A DNA stretch of 64,000 nt from a virus, in the IMG/VR virus record IMGVR_UViG_3300032224_001411, positions 1 to 64,000 of that record. One strand, given 5' to 3'. Positions within the stretch are counted from its first letter, which is position 1; every line of letters begins with the position of its first letter. Under the pieces are notes generated by a model that worked only from the letters and a program-made list of their open reading frames with translations, did not search any database and was not told the DNA's origin. The translations under genes and the position numbers were made by a program. Shown in pieces: positions 28,726 through 37,246 of the stretch.

Positions 28726-30492
28726 TGTTTTAATCCGATTACGGCTGCCGCTTTACCTTTACGGATCGAGACGCAGTTTCAGCCAACTCAGCCTCGTATT
28801 TCTTCGCAGCCTTACGGTTCATTCTTGCAGCAAGCACTAGTCCTAGAAGAAAAAACCCCAGAACTCCTACTGCAAAACCAACCCAGAACGAATCAAGTTC
28901 AATTACAATCTGCATATTCAGACCTCCTATCTGAACTCCAGTCTACACTACATTACCTTGAAAATCTACTTTCAAACGCAAAAAACTCCGACCCCTTAAA
29001 CCCAGACCCCGAACTTTTCTCCCAATATAAAGCAGAGATTAGAAATCTGGAACTTAAGCTCCAGCAACTTCAAACGAACGTCGACGCAACTCAACAAGCA
29101 TACGAACAGCTACTAGCGTCTCAGATATCCTACGAAGAAGCAACAGCAAATAAGCAACAGGCTCAAGAAGTCTACGACGCTGCAGTTATCAACGAACAGC
29201 AGTCCCAGACAAATCTCACACAAGCACATCAAAACTTAGACTCAGCAATACAGTCTTACGAACAAGCGCAACAAAACTACCAGCAAGCGCTGCAAGCTTA
29301 TAACGAAAGCCAGATTCCAGACCCCAACCAAACTAACACGCAACCAGCGCAACCAGGGTTACAGGCAGATATTTATAACCAAATACAAACAGCAGGTACA
29401 AACACTCCCCCACGCTCTACAACTGCCTACAACTTCTGTAAAACTATTACGGTTACCCAAATCAACAACAACTGGGGTAGAGGAGATATTGAAGGTTGTG
29501 GAAACGACTACGTGATGATCCACTACACGGGATACCTCACTATCCCTGAAGCAACTCCTTACGGTTATGACTTTCTCAGCATTTCCGACGACGGATGGTA
29601 CTTTGAACTAGACGGACAAGTAATAAACGATAACTGGTATCCAAAAGGCTGCTCAGGTAACTGGAGCCAAAAGTTTCCCCTGACCCCAGGACACTCCTAC
29701 CAAGTAGATGCATGGTGGTATGAGTGGAGCGGAGGGGCCTGTTCAACGCTCTATTACGATAACGGATACAACTGGGGACCAGTTCCTGCTGCGTGGTTCT
29801 CACAGAGCCCCTACACCCCCATTAGATATATCAATGACCCTGCTCTCTACCCAGCGGTCATAAGGACAGAACAAGAGCTTCAGGACGCCTTAAATACTAA
29901 AACAACTCTCGAGAACAGCCTTAATCTATCTGAAGAAGAATACGCTGAATCGCAAGACAAGCTCTTAAGATCCAGCCAACTTTTAACGAACGCAGATACA
30001 ACGCAATACGATCTACAGCTCCAGCTAACTTTGAACGAACAACAATATACTTCTTTATACACAGATACAGCACAACTCGCAGCATTTATCTCCTTCAAAA
30101 CTATCAACGAAATTCTTACCACACCAGCCCCAGAAATTCCCGCACCCACACCGGAACCATCACCAACTCCAAACGAACCTCCATTAGAAGTCACTCCCGC
30201 TCCAGAATCTACCCCAAAACCTACCCCAGAACCAGAGCCAGAAAACCTAGCGGTTGCAGCAGTTTCAGCAGTAACCGAAGCGTTTGCTCAAGTTTCAGAA
30301 GCCATTGCAAATATTGGTTCAGATCTATCACCAGAGGTACGTAAAAAAGCTCAAAAGGTAGTTATTTCAGCAATTGTTGTTACACAAATTGCAACTCAAG
30401 CGGCACAGATTGCAACTCAAGCAGCCGCTGCTTCAGCATCTACAGCAGCCTCCTCAGCAAGTTCTAGTTCAAGACCAGGAAGGAGGAAATAA
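28627..30492 (+). CDS. Coiled-coil and PA14-like protein
   Basis: Up to 621 residues. About 95-235: long Gln-rich coiled coil (RNLELKLQQLQTNVDATQQAYEQL). About 265-400: KTITVTQINNNWG...GNDYVMIHYTGYLTIPE...YDFLSISDDGWYFELDGQVI, like a PA14/GLEYA sugar-binding fold. A Pro-rich linker (PTPEPSPTPNEPP) and an Ala/Ser-rich helical end follow. Probably a virion or cell-surface protein. The start is unsure: the frame runs through a terminator and over an opposite-strand ORF, although KTKRPLIFTSVVFLFCF would make a signal peptide. Confidence 0.6.
   Translation: MMLRPIRGEGERPQHLLTKTKRPLIFTSVVFLFCFNPITAAALPLRIETQFQPTQPRISSQPYGSFLQQALVLEEKTPELLLQNQPRTNQVQLQSAYSDLLSELQSTLHYLENLLSNAKNSDPLNPDPELFSQYKAEIRNLELKLQQLQTNVDATQQAYEQLLASQISYEEATANKQQAQEVYDAAVINEQQSQTNLTQAHQNLDSAIQSYEQAQQNYQQALQAYNESQIPDPNQTNTQPAQPGLQADIYNQIQTAGTNTPPRSTTAYNFCKTITVTQINNNWGRGDIEGCGNDYVMIHYTGYLTIPEATPYGYDFLSISDDGWYFELDGQVINDNWYPKGCSGNWSQKFPLTPGHSYQVDAWWYEWSGGACSTLYYDNGYNWGPVPAAWFSQSPYTPIRYINDPALYPAVIRTEQELQDALNTKTTLENSLNLSEEEYAESQDKLLRSSQLLTNADTTQYDLQLQLTLNEQQYTSLYTDTAQLAAFISFKTINEILTTPAPEIPAPTPEPSPTPNEPPLEVTPAPESTPKPTPEPEPENLAVAAVSAVTEAFAQVSEAIANIGSDLSPEVRKKAQKVVISAIVVTQIATQAAQIATQAAAASASTAASSASSSSRPGRRK
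28684..28722. terminator. Bidirectional terminator
   Basis: AAAGACCACTGA pairs with TCAGTGGTCTTT; a T-run follows on the plus strand (CTTTTTTG) and on the minus strand (TTTTTGTCTTT). It separates the 28352 gene from the convergent ORF at 28739. Confidence 0.85.
28739..28915 (-). CDS. Small membrane protein antisense to the 28627 frame
   Basis: 58 residues. MQIVIELDSFWVGFAVGVLG is the start of one transmembrane helix, followed by a basic tail (ARMNRKAAKKYEAEL). TAGGAGGT lies seven bases before the ATG, a GTGTAGACT -10-like element lies before that, and the two-way terminator follows the stop. All expression signals are present, which is why I favour it although the opposite frame is open. Confidence 0.6.
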   Translation of the reverse strand: MQIVIELDSFWVGFAVGVLGFFLLGLVLAARMNRKAAKKYEAELAETASRSVKVKRQP

Positions 30493-30495
30493 CAC

Positions 30496-30681
30496 ATGAA
30501 AGACTTTTTCAACGACTTAATCTCACAAGCGTGGACTCTTCTCGGAATGTTCGTTGCATACGTTGTTCTAGAAGGATCGGCCAAGGAAGTAATCGGTTGG
30601 TGCATTATTGGAACATTAGCTTTATGGATAGTCACATATCCACTTCGTAAGCCATCTGACTCAAATCAAGATGACGAGTAA
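30496..30681 (+). CDS. Small membrane protein, holin-like
   Basis: 61 residues, start after GGAGGAAATAACAC. Two apolar segments (AWTLLGMFVAYVVL and VIGWCIIGTLALWIVTY) and an acidic end. It sits between the PA14-like gene and the M23 hydrolase, so a holin is likely. Confidence 0.7.
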   Translation: MKDFFNDLISQAWTLLGMFVAYVVLEGSAKEVIGWCIIGTLALWIVTYPLRKPSDSNQDDE

Positions 30682-30724
30682 ACGGTAAAATTAATAGTAA
30701 GCCTCAAACAAACAAAGGAATAAA

Positions 30725-31369
30725 ATGGTATCAGATTCAAAAGCACAATATGCAATTGATGGAAATCCAGGTAAGAAATGGAAAGTAACATCATACATGG
30801 GTTGGCGTATTCACCCCGTCCTGAAAGAAAAGCGGCATCACAATGGTACCGACATTTGGTCTTCACAAGAGCCTTGCTGGATTGAAGCACCTTACGCAGG
30901 AAAAGTTATTGCAGTTGGCAACAACCCCTCTGGTTTTGGAAATAGCGTCACGTTACTTCACAAAATCAAGGGACAGTGGTATACCACACTGTATGCACAT
31001 ATGGCAAACGGCTCAGTCAAGGTTAAAAAGAACCAAAAGATTGATGCTGGAACTCCTCTTGGAAAGATGGGATCAACTGGAATGTCAACTGGTAAGCACC
31101 TACACTGGGAGCTTCACAAAGGCAAGCAGCACATCTGGAGTGCAACTGGAGCAGGATACATTGAACCAGTTAAGTTCTTCAAGCACCTCATTGAGTGGGA
31201 AAAGTCGATTGCTTCTGCCCCTGTAGAGGCAAAACCCGAAGATCCAGTAATCCCAACTCCAACTCACGACGAGGCTGGGTCAGAGGCTGCAGAAGCAAGT
31301 CAAAATGCTATTGCTTCAGCCCCAGTAGCCCCTGCAGTAGCCCCAAAGCCACCAGTCAAAAAAAGATAA
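30725..31369 (+). CDS. M23-family peptidase, probable endolysin
   Basis: 214 residues, start after AAGGAATAAA. GWRIHPVLKEKRHHNGTD gives the HxxxD zinc ligands and GKHLHWELH the HxH; YTTLYAHM precedes it. The 140-residue catalytic domain is followed by an Ala/Pro-rich tail that may bind wall. No signal peptide, so it would need the neighbouring holin. TAAAAT at 30686 is its probable -10. Confidence 0.85.
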   Translation: MVSDSKAQYAIDGNPGKKWKVTSYMGWRIHPVLKEKRHHNGTDIWSSQEPCWIEAPYAGKVIAVGNNPSGFGNSVTLLHKIKGQWYTTLYAHMANGSVKVKKNQKIDAGTPLGKMGSTGMSTGKHLHWELHKGKQHIWSATGAGYIEPVKFFKHLIEWEKSIASAPVEAKPEDPVIPTPTHDEAGSEAAEASQNAIASAPVAPAVAPKPPVKKR

Positions 31370-31434
31370 AGACTTATCGGGATAAAGGTGCATTTATATA
31401 CATAGCACGTAATAAACAATAGCCGATAGAGAAG

Positions 31435-31458
31435 GCCCCCCACCACAAGGTAGGGGGG
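31435..31458 (+). terminator. Intrinsic terminator
   Basis: CCCCCCACC pairs with GGTAGGGGGG, followed by TTCTTCTTTT on the plus strand. Ends the lysis group. Confidence 0.85.
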
Positions 31459-31466
31459 TTCTTCTT

Positions 31467-31967
31467 TTAGTAGGAGCGACCCTTACCAACTTCACGAAGT
31501 AGTCCAAGCGACCTAAAACTTGCTAACTTATCATGCACGGTTCGTACTGGCATAGCAAATAGCACAGAAAGTATGACAGCAGGGTTTTTAACCCTAAATT
31601 GAGTGATGAAGTTATAAAAAAGGATCATTTTATCCTCATCCAACAACTTAAATGATGTCCAATGGTGATTAATGTGGTCCATCAAGAGCAAAATACGCTT
31701 CTCTGGGCTTGGAAATGCATGAATATTAGCATTTCCACCAAAAGATTGCTCCAAAAAGTCGAAAACAGGGTCTCGTAAGTACTCTAGTCTCTTACTGGCA
31801 TCACCCTCTGTGAACCCATATACAGGGAACTCTAGGTGCCCAATTATCAGTAAGTCGTCTCCGTACTTACCAGAGACCCACCATTCGCTCGAAAAACCGC
31901 CATTTTCCGCCTCAAAAAGCTCGACGGTTGCATATAAATTACGTCTCTCAAATGTAATGAGAGCCAT
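31467..31967 (-). CDS. Hypothetical protein with C-terminal HTH-like region
   Basis: 166 residues. The N-terminus is beta-rich; the end (NPAVILSVLFAMPVRTVHDKLASFRSLGLLREVG) reads like a winged helix. It follows the DUF2637-like gene by three bases. Possibly a regulator or replication accessory protein, unproven. Confidence 0.6.
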   Translation of the reverse strand: MALITFERRNLYATVELFEAENGGFSSEWWVSGKYGDDLLIIGHLEFPVYGFTEGDASKRLEYLRDPVFDFLEQSFGGNANIHAFPSPEKRILLLMDHINHHWTSFKLLDEDKMILFYNFITQFRVKNPAVILSVLFAMPVRTVHDKLASFRSLGLLREVGKGRSY

Positions 31968-31970
31968 AAT

Positions 31971-32573
31971 TTACTTCTTTTTCTTCTCAGTTTTAATAAA
32001 AGCGAGGCGCGAGATCTCTTCAGAAGCAGCAAGAACAGCAATTGGAGCAGATGCAGTGATTGCAACACCAATCCAAAGACGGTAATCACCATTTCCAACA
32101 CCAATTGTGCTCAAATAGTCAAGCGTGTGTGCTACGTTTGCTGAAATTGACACTCCTGCAAAGATAAAAAGCCAGAAAATAGTCCTGAGTGTTCCTTCAC
32201 CACGCGCTGTAAATACAAAAAGTGCAATTGTATAGGCCAGAATAGCGGCATCAATGAACAAAGCAGGTACCCATTGTAGGAATACAGGCAATCCTGTGTA
32301 CTGCGAGATATCCCAAATACCAGAAAAAGACACAACAAAGGACGAAAGCATGAGGATAAACACCAAAATCAGTGCAATCCACAGCGTTCCACGAGAGTCA
32401 GGGTTAATACGCTGAGCGTTAGAAGAAGTTGTTTCGACTACAGGTGTAGGTACGGAAACTTCATTTTGTTCTTCCTCAATATCCATGTCTAACTCCTGCT
32501 CATTCTCAATCCAATCATCATCTATGATTTTTGCAAAGCCCCCTCGGGGGGCAAAAGGTTGGTTAGTATTCAT
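31971..32573 (-). CDS. DUF2637-like membrane protein, leaderless
   Basis: 200 residues. A 60-residue acidic cytosolic N-terminus is followed by four apolar helices with the typical FVVSFSGIWDISQYTGLPVFLQWVPALFIDAAILAYT pattern of DUF2637, found in actinobacteria, their plasmids and phages (often with spread or transfer genes). TGGTACACT ends six bases before the ATG. Role here unknown. Confidence 0.75.
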   Translation of the reverse strand: MNTNQPFAPRGGFAKIIDDDWIENEQELDMDIEEEQNEVSVPTPVVETTSSNAQRINPDSRGTLWIALILVFILMLSSFVVSFSGIWDISQYTGLPVFLQWVPALFIDAAILAYTIALFVFTARGEGTLRTIFWLFIFAGVSISANVAHTLDYLSTIGVGNGDYRLWIGVAITASAPIAVLAASEEISRLAFIKTEKKKK

Positions 32574-32624
32574 GTCAAAAGTGTACCACATCTTACATAA
32601 AAAGCAAACTCCACACACAAAGTT

Positions 32625-32653
32625 CGAGGCCCCCCTATTTCTAGGAGGGCCTC
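32625..32653. terminator. Hairpin terminator
   Basis: GAGGCCCCCCTA pairs with TAGGAGGGCCTC apart from one pair. Ends the minus-strand group that includes 32760. Confidence 0.65.
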
Positions 32654-32759
32654 GTTGTAGCACATGCATACGGTTTTTGCCGAAACATCTATTAGTTGGT
32701 TGATAAAGGTATGAGGTAAATCAACAGTCTCTTTGTGCTACATGTATTACTTTACACTA

Positions 32760-32921
32760 TTAAGTTATATTGTCAAATCCAAAACGCCGTTTATCGTCCT
32801 TAGTATCAAATTTATATTTTAACCAGGAGTAGGGAACGACGAATGGAATTAGCAGGATAATCATCAACACAAAACCTATTGTCCATAGCCATGAACAAAT
32901 AAGTTTTATTGTATTTATCAT
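32760..32921 (-). CDS. Small membrane protein
   Basis: 53 residues. One long helix (LWTIGFVLMIILLIPFVV) and a basic tail. AAAGG abuts the start. In a run with the holin-like 32936 gene. Unknown function. Confidence 0.6.
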   Translation of the reverse strand: MINTIKLICSWLWTIGFVLMIILLIPFVVPYSWLKYKFDTKDDKRRFGFDNIT

Positions 32922-32935
32922 CCTTTAGCTTCCTA

Positions 32936-33175
32936 TTAGTACTTTGGAGCCGAAGCTTTACCAAGAAGCCAACCAGCTGCCGGCCACCGCTGCTCAAGTA
33001 AACGAACGAGCGTGTAGTAGACAGCTTGGATAATTCCAGTCAGAGCAACAATCGATCCAGCCTGTGTTTCTGCGTCGAGTTCGAGTCCCTGCGTGGCAAG
33101 CCACGAAAAGAAACCACCGACAATAATGGGGACCCAAGTACGAATGAGCCCGATTAGTTGATTATTTAACTGCAT
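32936..33175 (-). CDS. Small membrane protein, holin-like
   Basis: 79 residues from the ATG after GGAAGGAAAAA. RTWVPIIVGGFFSWLATQG and SIVALTGIIQAVYYTLVRLLEQ are two helices separated by LELDAETQ. It resembles 46695-46958 in size and layout. A holin or membrane stabiliser is plausible. Confidence 0.65.
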   Translation of the reverse strand: MQLNNQLIGLIRTWVPIIVGGFFSWLATQGLELDAETQAGSIVALTGIIQAVYYTLVRLLEQRWPAAGWLLGKASAPKY

Positions 33176-33186
33176 TTTTTCCTTCC

Positions 33187-33888
33187 TTATGGAGATACCC
33201 ACCCATTATTACGATATGACTCGTAAGTGAGCGGCATTTTTTCTGCCCAAAGTTTCTCCATCTGCGCAGCAACCATCTCAATCTCCACTTGCGGATACGA
33301 GGGATTAAGTGCATCAGACTTCGATGTTCTTAGGGACAGAAAGTTCATAATTCCTCGTGCATTCATCGTCACATACATCGAACTATACAAGTTGACGGGA
33401 AGTACCATTCTAGCTACTTCCTTAGCAATGTTGAGGTTAAGCAGTTTATTGTATTTAACATAAGACTCGACAGAGTTTGCAAGAATAGCCTCACGAACCT
33501 GGGCCTTCTGAAAGTCAGTACCGCTTTCAAACGTGTACATCCCAGGCTTCCCAATCTGTAGTAGCTTTCTCTCATCATTAGGGACGTAGAAAACTGGATC
33601 TAATTCGCGGTAACGACCGCTCTCTTCATTGTAAGAAGCAACTCGATGACGCATGAACTCGCGGAATACAAAGATTGGAGCTTCAACATAGAACGTAAAG
33701 GCGTTGTGCTCGAACGGAGTCCCGTGGCGCTCACGCATAAGGTAGTTAATTAGACCAGCGTCCTTAGACTCATTCTCTAGCGGAGCAGTCTTTGTTGAAA
33801 CTCGAGCGCTGCGGACAACAGTCAAATCTCCACCCATATGATCAATCAACTCAACGGTCATATCTTCACGAATTACTACTTTACTCAT
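33187..33888 (-). CDS. thyX: Flavin-dependent thymidylate synthase
   Basis: Makes dTMP from dUMP with FAD, NADPH and methylene-tetrahydrofolate. 233 residues. The ThyX motif RHRVASYNEESGRY spans about 80-93. GTPFEHNAFTFYVEAPIFVFREFMRHR and MNARGIMNFLSLR are also typical. The start MSKVV lies ten bases past the upstream stop. With dut and nrdEF it supplies dNTPs. Confidence 0.95.
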   Translation of the reverse strand: MSKVVIREDMTVELIDHMGGDLTVVRSARVSTKTAPLENESKDAGLINYLMRERHGTPFEHNAFTFYVEAPIFVFREFMRHRVASYNEESGRYRELDPVFYVPNDERKLLQIGKPGMYTFESGTDFQKAQVREAILANSVESYVKYNKLLNLNIAKEVARMVLPVNLYSSMYVTMNARGIMNFLSLRTSKSDALNPSYPQVEIEMVAAQMEKLWAEKMPLTYESYRNNGWVSP

Positions 33889-33898
33889 GTCCAATTCA

Positions 33899-34588
33899 CT
33901 AGCCAATTGGTTCTCCTTTATATGTATTATCAATCTCCCCATCCCACGAGTTTTCACGTCTAATCTTCAATGACCACTCACCAGACGAAACATCTCCACG
34001 CTCTTTCTTTTCAGCAAAGTACTTCTCATTGGCCTTGAAAGTCACCACATTACGTCGAACAAAGTAATCTGAGCTACGAATGGTGGCACTCTTCTTATGC
34101 AATAAAGGTATTTTAGCCTCAATGACGTCGAAGCCCTTCAGTTCTGTACGCCAACGGTAGTCGTCGTCCTCGAAGTTTGCAGGGTATAGCCCCTCATCAA
34201 ATATCCCCACCTCTTCTATTACCCGCTCACCAATTGAAAAGATCTGAAAGAAAGGGTACTGGTGTGACACGACAATCCGATCCTCAGCACTCTCGTTAGC
34301 CCAAATCTCAATGGATCCAGGCTGAAACATCACATCATCTGACGCGACATAGACAACCGAATCGTGCGGAAAACTCTTAATTGCAAGGTTCCAGGACGCT
34401 GCGACACCAAGATTAGAGGGCATATTGAGAATCGTGCACTGCTCCACGCAATCTGGAATACCAACACTATCTAGTTCACCACCATTGTCAATAATCAATA
34501 AATGACCAACAGGGTAGTCAATACAACGAACAAGACTCTGAAGAGACTCGTACTGATTGAGCGTAGGGATTGTTAGGTTAGGAATCAA
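33899..34588 (-). CDS. GT2-like glycosyltransferase
   Basis: 229 residues; the only usable start is TTG at 34588 (MIPNLTIPTLNQYESL). LLIIDNGGE, NLGVAASWNLAI and VYVASDDVMF place a nucleotide-sugar site; FDEGLYPANFEDDDYRWR is the typical acceptor-side motif. It lies between dut and thyX. Substrate unknown. Confidence 0.75.
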   Translation of the reverse strand: MIPNLTIPTLNQYESLQSLVRCIDYPVGHLLIIDNGGELDSVGIPDCVEQCTILNMPSNLGVAASWNLAIKSFPHDSVVYVASDDVMFQPGSIEIWANESAEDRIVVSHQYPFFQIFSIGERVIEEVGIFDEGLYPANFEDDDYRWRTELKGFDVIEAKIPLLHKKSATIRSSDYFVRRNVVTFKANEKYFAEKKERGDVSSGEWSLKIRRENSWDGEIDNTYKGEPIG

Positions 34589-34591
34589 AGC

Positions 34592-35053
34592 CTACCCAAC
34601 CCCCGTAGAACCATAGCCATCAGAGCCTCGGTCAGTAGCATTCTTAGAGAAGTCTTTTTCAGAGACGAGAGCAAAGTACCCGACCTCAACCTTTTGAATG
34701 ACCAGCTGAGCAATACGATCTCCAACACCGACAGTAAAGTATTTGTCAGAGGTGTTGTAGAGAATAACGCCAATCTCTCCGAGATATCCAGCGTCAATAG
34801 TTCCAGGAGCGTTCAGCACTGTAATTCCATGCTTGAGCGCAAGCCCTGAGCGGGGGTGTACCAGACCCACGTATCCACGTGGAATCGCTACGTGCACTCC
34901 TGTACCAACGAGCATACGCTCACCAGGAGGAATAATGACGTCGATAGCAGAGCATAGGTCTGCACCAGCATCACCAAAGTGCGCGTAGTTTGGACGAAGT
35001 GCTTCGTCCTCGAGAAACATCTCGATCTTTACAAAAGGCTCGTCATCTGTCAT
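34592..35053 (-). CDS. dut: dUTPase
   Basis: Hydrolyses dUTP to dUMP, the ThyX substrate. 153 residues with all five motifs in order: DAGADL, HPRSGLAL, APGTIDAGYLGEI, GDRIAQLV and RGSDGYGSTG. TGCTAAAAT ends six bases before the ATG, yet the start also overlaps the upstream stop (ATGA), so both leaderless and coupled translation are possible. Confidence 0.95.
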   Translation of the reverse strand: MTDDEPFVKIEMFLEDEALRPNYAHFGDAGADLCSAIDVIIPPGERMLVGTGVHVAIPRGYVGLVHPRSGLALKHGITVLNAPGTIDAGYLGEIGVILYNTSDKYFTVGVGDRIAQLVIQKVEVGYFALVSEKDFSKNATDRGSDGYGSTGVG

Positions 35054-35199
35054 GGGTCAATTTTAGCACGACGTTCCCTCTTTTTAGCCTCATACGCCAA
35101 TTTCCTTCGAGCAATCTCTTCCTGCTTAATTTCCAACAGACGTCGACGAGCCTCTACTGAGAGATTAGCGTCCCAGCTACGCCATTTTTTTCTTGCCAT
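35050..35199 (-). CDS. Small basic helical protein
   Basis: 49 residues, MARKKWRSWDANLSVEARRRLLEIKQEE and a Lys/Arg-rich end. Its ATG lies two bases past the 3' end of the tRNA gene, and the tRNA acceptor strand AGGGGG is the only candidate ribosome site. Unknown function, perhaps nucleic-acid binding. Confidence 0.6.
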   Translation of the reverse strand: MARKKWRSWDANLSVEARRRLLEIKQEEIARRKLAYEAKKRERRAKIDP

Positions 35200-35200
35200 G

Positions 35201-35272
35201 TCCCCCTGGAGAGATTCGAACTCCCGGCCTGTAGGGTAGAAACCTATTGCTCTTCCGCTGAGCTACAGAGGG
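35201..35272 (-). tRNA. tRNA-Arg (anticodon UCU)
   Basis: Acceptor CCCUCUG pairs with CAGGGGG (one G-U). D-arm GCUC/GAGC, anticodon stem ATAGG/CCTAC with loop UUUCUAC, five-base variable loop, T-arm GGGAG-UUCGAAU-CUCUC. The anticodon reads AGA. CCA is not encoded. AGA is probably rare in the host, so this helps phage translation. Confidence 0.95.
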
Positions 35273-35282
35273 TATTACGCTA

Positions 35283-35543
35283 TTAATCTACAATAGCAAT
35301 AATGTCTTCCAAGTTTAAGACAATCATATTCTCTTCACCTACAGCAACTTCAGTTCCTGCGTAGGGGGAATAGATTACTTTATTCTGGACGTCGACGCTT
35401 TCAACTTCAGAGCCTACAGCGATAACTACTCCGTGATTAGTTTTTTCTTTTTCTGCAACTCCAATAAAGAAACCTGATGCAGTCGCGGTTGGAGCCTCTG
35501 CAGGCTTTACCAGTACTCGTTTTCCGATAGGTGTGATTTTCAT
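35283..35543 (-). CDS. groES: GroES-like co-chaperonin
   Basis: 86 residues. ITPIGKRVLVKPAEAPTATASGFFI, KEKTNHGVVIAVG, VIYSPYAGTEV and IIAIVD follow the 10-kDa chaperonin. GroES caps GroEL; phage versions such as T4 gp31 replace it for capsid folding. No GroEL here, so it must work with the host ring. Start after AGAAAGAAGTAAGA. Confidence 0.9.
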   Translation of the reverse strand: MKITPIGKRVLVKPAEAPTATASGFFIGVAEKEKTNHGVVIAVGSEVESVDVQNKVIYSPYAGTEVAVGEENMIVLNLEDIIAIVD

Positions 35544-35545
35544 TC

Positions 35546-35926
35546 TTACTTCTTTCTATTAGTTGATTCTAGACTACCACGAGCAACCTCTTGAATAATC
35601 TGCTCAATGTTAATATCACTACGATACTTGTAGTAGTTGAGAATTGCAAGTACACGATCTCGTTCACTTTTAATTAGCATTTGACGTTCGCGCCTCTTAT
35701 CATTCTCTATGACAGCGAGCTCAATTTCCATTGCTTCATGCTTACGCTTACGAGAATAGTGCCTCTCACATAGCCCAGCAGCCTTTACTCCACTACTACA
35801 GTTTGACATAGAGCAGGGTATTTTAGCCCTCTCTGCTCTTGACCTAGCAGAGTAGTGTTTTTGACAAAGGTCAAAAATCAACCTACCTACAGAATCACAC
35901 TCTGAGCATTTACCTCTACCAGCCAT
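35546..35926 (-). CDS. Zinc-finger protein
   Basis: 126 residues. CSECDSVGRLIFDLCQKHY and CSSGVKAAGLCERHYSRKRKHE are two Cys/His modules of the kind seen beside HNH endonucleases. A basic ERDRVLAILNYYKYR region follows, similar to the ERERI proteins downstream. Probably binds nucleic acid. Confidence 0.65.
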   Translation of the reverse strand: MAGRGKCSECDSVGRLIFDLCQKHYSARSRAERAKIPCSMSNCSSGVKAAGLCERHYSRKRKHEAMEIELAVIENDKRRERQMLIKSERDRVLAILNYYKYRSDINIEQIIQEVARGSLESTNRKK

Positions 35927-35937
35927 TAGTTGTTTCC

Positions 35938-36996
35938 TTATCGGGCATAACGACTCAATATAATCATTGGGTCTATAAGATTACCATGTATCTTGATTGC
36001 AAGGTGTAAGTGGTCCCCACTAGTCATCCCTGTGCTTCCAACCTTACCAATAATCTGCTTAAGTTCAATAGTATCCCCAACAGACACTTCCACAGAACTT
36101 AAATGAGCATAGATTGTCTCCATCCCATATCCAGCATCTACAGAGACATATTTTCCTAGGCTATAGTCATAGTCAATTTTATTAACTGTACCAGCAACAA
36201 CAGCAGGAATCTTTGTCCCATAAGGTACAGTAAAGTCTAAACCTTGATGGTAAGAAGAACACCCTGAACACGGTGGGGTTCTATAACCCCAGCCATCATT
36301 GATAGTCGACTTACTAAATGGATATCGCATTACGGGTATATAAAAACCCAATGATGGGTTTGGAACATCACTAGCTATAGCATTTTCTGCAGTAAAAGAC
36401 TGTATTCTCTCCGATTTATTGGTAAAGTCTCCGCAAGGAGCGACACCAGCATGGGCCGGAGAGCTGCCAATAAGCAAAGTTGAAGCTGCGGCCAACACTA
36501 CATACTTTTTTGTTTGAGCAGAGGCTTCTTTAGTCCAACTTTGAAAAAGTCCTAGACTCCTAGCTAACTTACTTGGACCAGGAACTTGCTCTTCAGATAG
36601 GACAATCTCCGTTACTGGAGCCGGATCTGTTTCTATCACATCCAGAACTTCTTTAGGTTTCCTGCGAAAGATACCATAAATTTCGTCTTTGAAATCTTCA
36701 ACAAGCTTTGTCACAATGTGGTCATCAGGGAAGCTGACAAACGCTTTATCAATAATCTCAGCAACCCTATTACGCTCAAAACGAGCAACTTCGTGATGAT
36801 TACCAATTCCCTCTACATACTCAAGACATTCTGCTTGATATTGCATGAGGCCGCGCTCATTACCAACGACGCGGATGTAGTTATCTTTACTACGCTTAAG
36901 AACGTAAGCAACTCGGTTTCTTTGAGAGATACCCGAATCTAACTTCCACTTTTTTCGTAGGCTTTCAAGTTGTTTTCTCTGTACGTTACTTATCAT
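35938..36996 (-). CDS. M23-family peptidase with internal membrane segment
   Basis: 352 residues. About 1-160 is basic and helical; about 180-205 is apolar and signal-like (KYVVLAAASTLLIGSSPAHAG). The C-terminal M23 domain has SYHQGLDF (HxxxD), TIYAHLSS and GDHLHLAIK (HxH). A cytosolic head with an outer-wall hydrolase suggests wall remodelling or virion entry. The start overlaps the upstream stop by 11 bases. Confidence 0.8.
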   Translation of the reverse strand: MISNVQRKQLESLRKKWKLDSGISQRNRVAYVLKRSKDNYIRVVGNERGLMQYQAECLEYVEGIGNHHEVARFERNRVAEIIDKAFVSFPDDHIVTKLVEDFKDEIYGIFRRKPKEVLDVIETDPAPVTEIVLSEEQVPGPSKLARSLGLFQSWTKEASAQTKKYVVLAAASTLLIGSSPAHAGVAPCGDFTNKSERIQSFTAENAIASDVPNPSLGFYIPVMRYPFSKSTINDGWGYRTPPCSGCSSYHQGLDFTVPYGTKIPAVVAGTVNKIDYDYSLGKYVSVDAGYGMETIYAHLSSVEVSVGDTIELKQIIGKVGSTGMTSGDHLHLAIKIHGNLIDPMIILSRYAR

Positions 36997-37246
36997 TTAA
37001 TTTTTCTCTCTCGATAAGTGCAATAGCATTTTCTATAACCCAAACAGTTTTAGTTCCTGCTTTGGTCCCTGTTGATGCGGCAGTGTTGCTCATTTTTTCT
37101 AGTATTGCGATGATGCGCTCGCGTTCTTTACGGATACCCTTTTCGATACCCTCCTCTTTGGAGCTCCTAGCGATAGCACCAACCGTCCCCTCCAAGAGTT
37201 CACGGCTGTGCTGAGACACCAAACGTTCGTAGTTTCCCTTACTCAC
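36986..37246 (-). CDS. ERERI-family small protein
   Basis: 86 residues, GTG start overlapping the upstream stop (GTGA). GIRKERERIIAILEKM is shared with several neighbours. Otherwise polar and helical. Unknown function. Confidence 0.6.
   Translation of the reverse strand: MSKGNYERLVSQHSRELLEGTVGAIARSSKEEGIEKGIRKERERIIAILEKMSNTAASTGTKAGTKTVWVIENAIALIEREKLNDK

Noticed and set aside
29576-30194. Minus-strand ORFs opposite the PA14-like gene
   Set aside because: The plus frame has coherent domains; these have no start or promoter signals.
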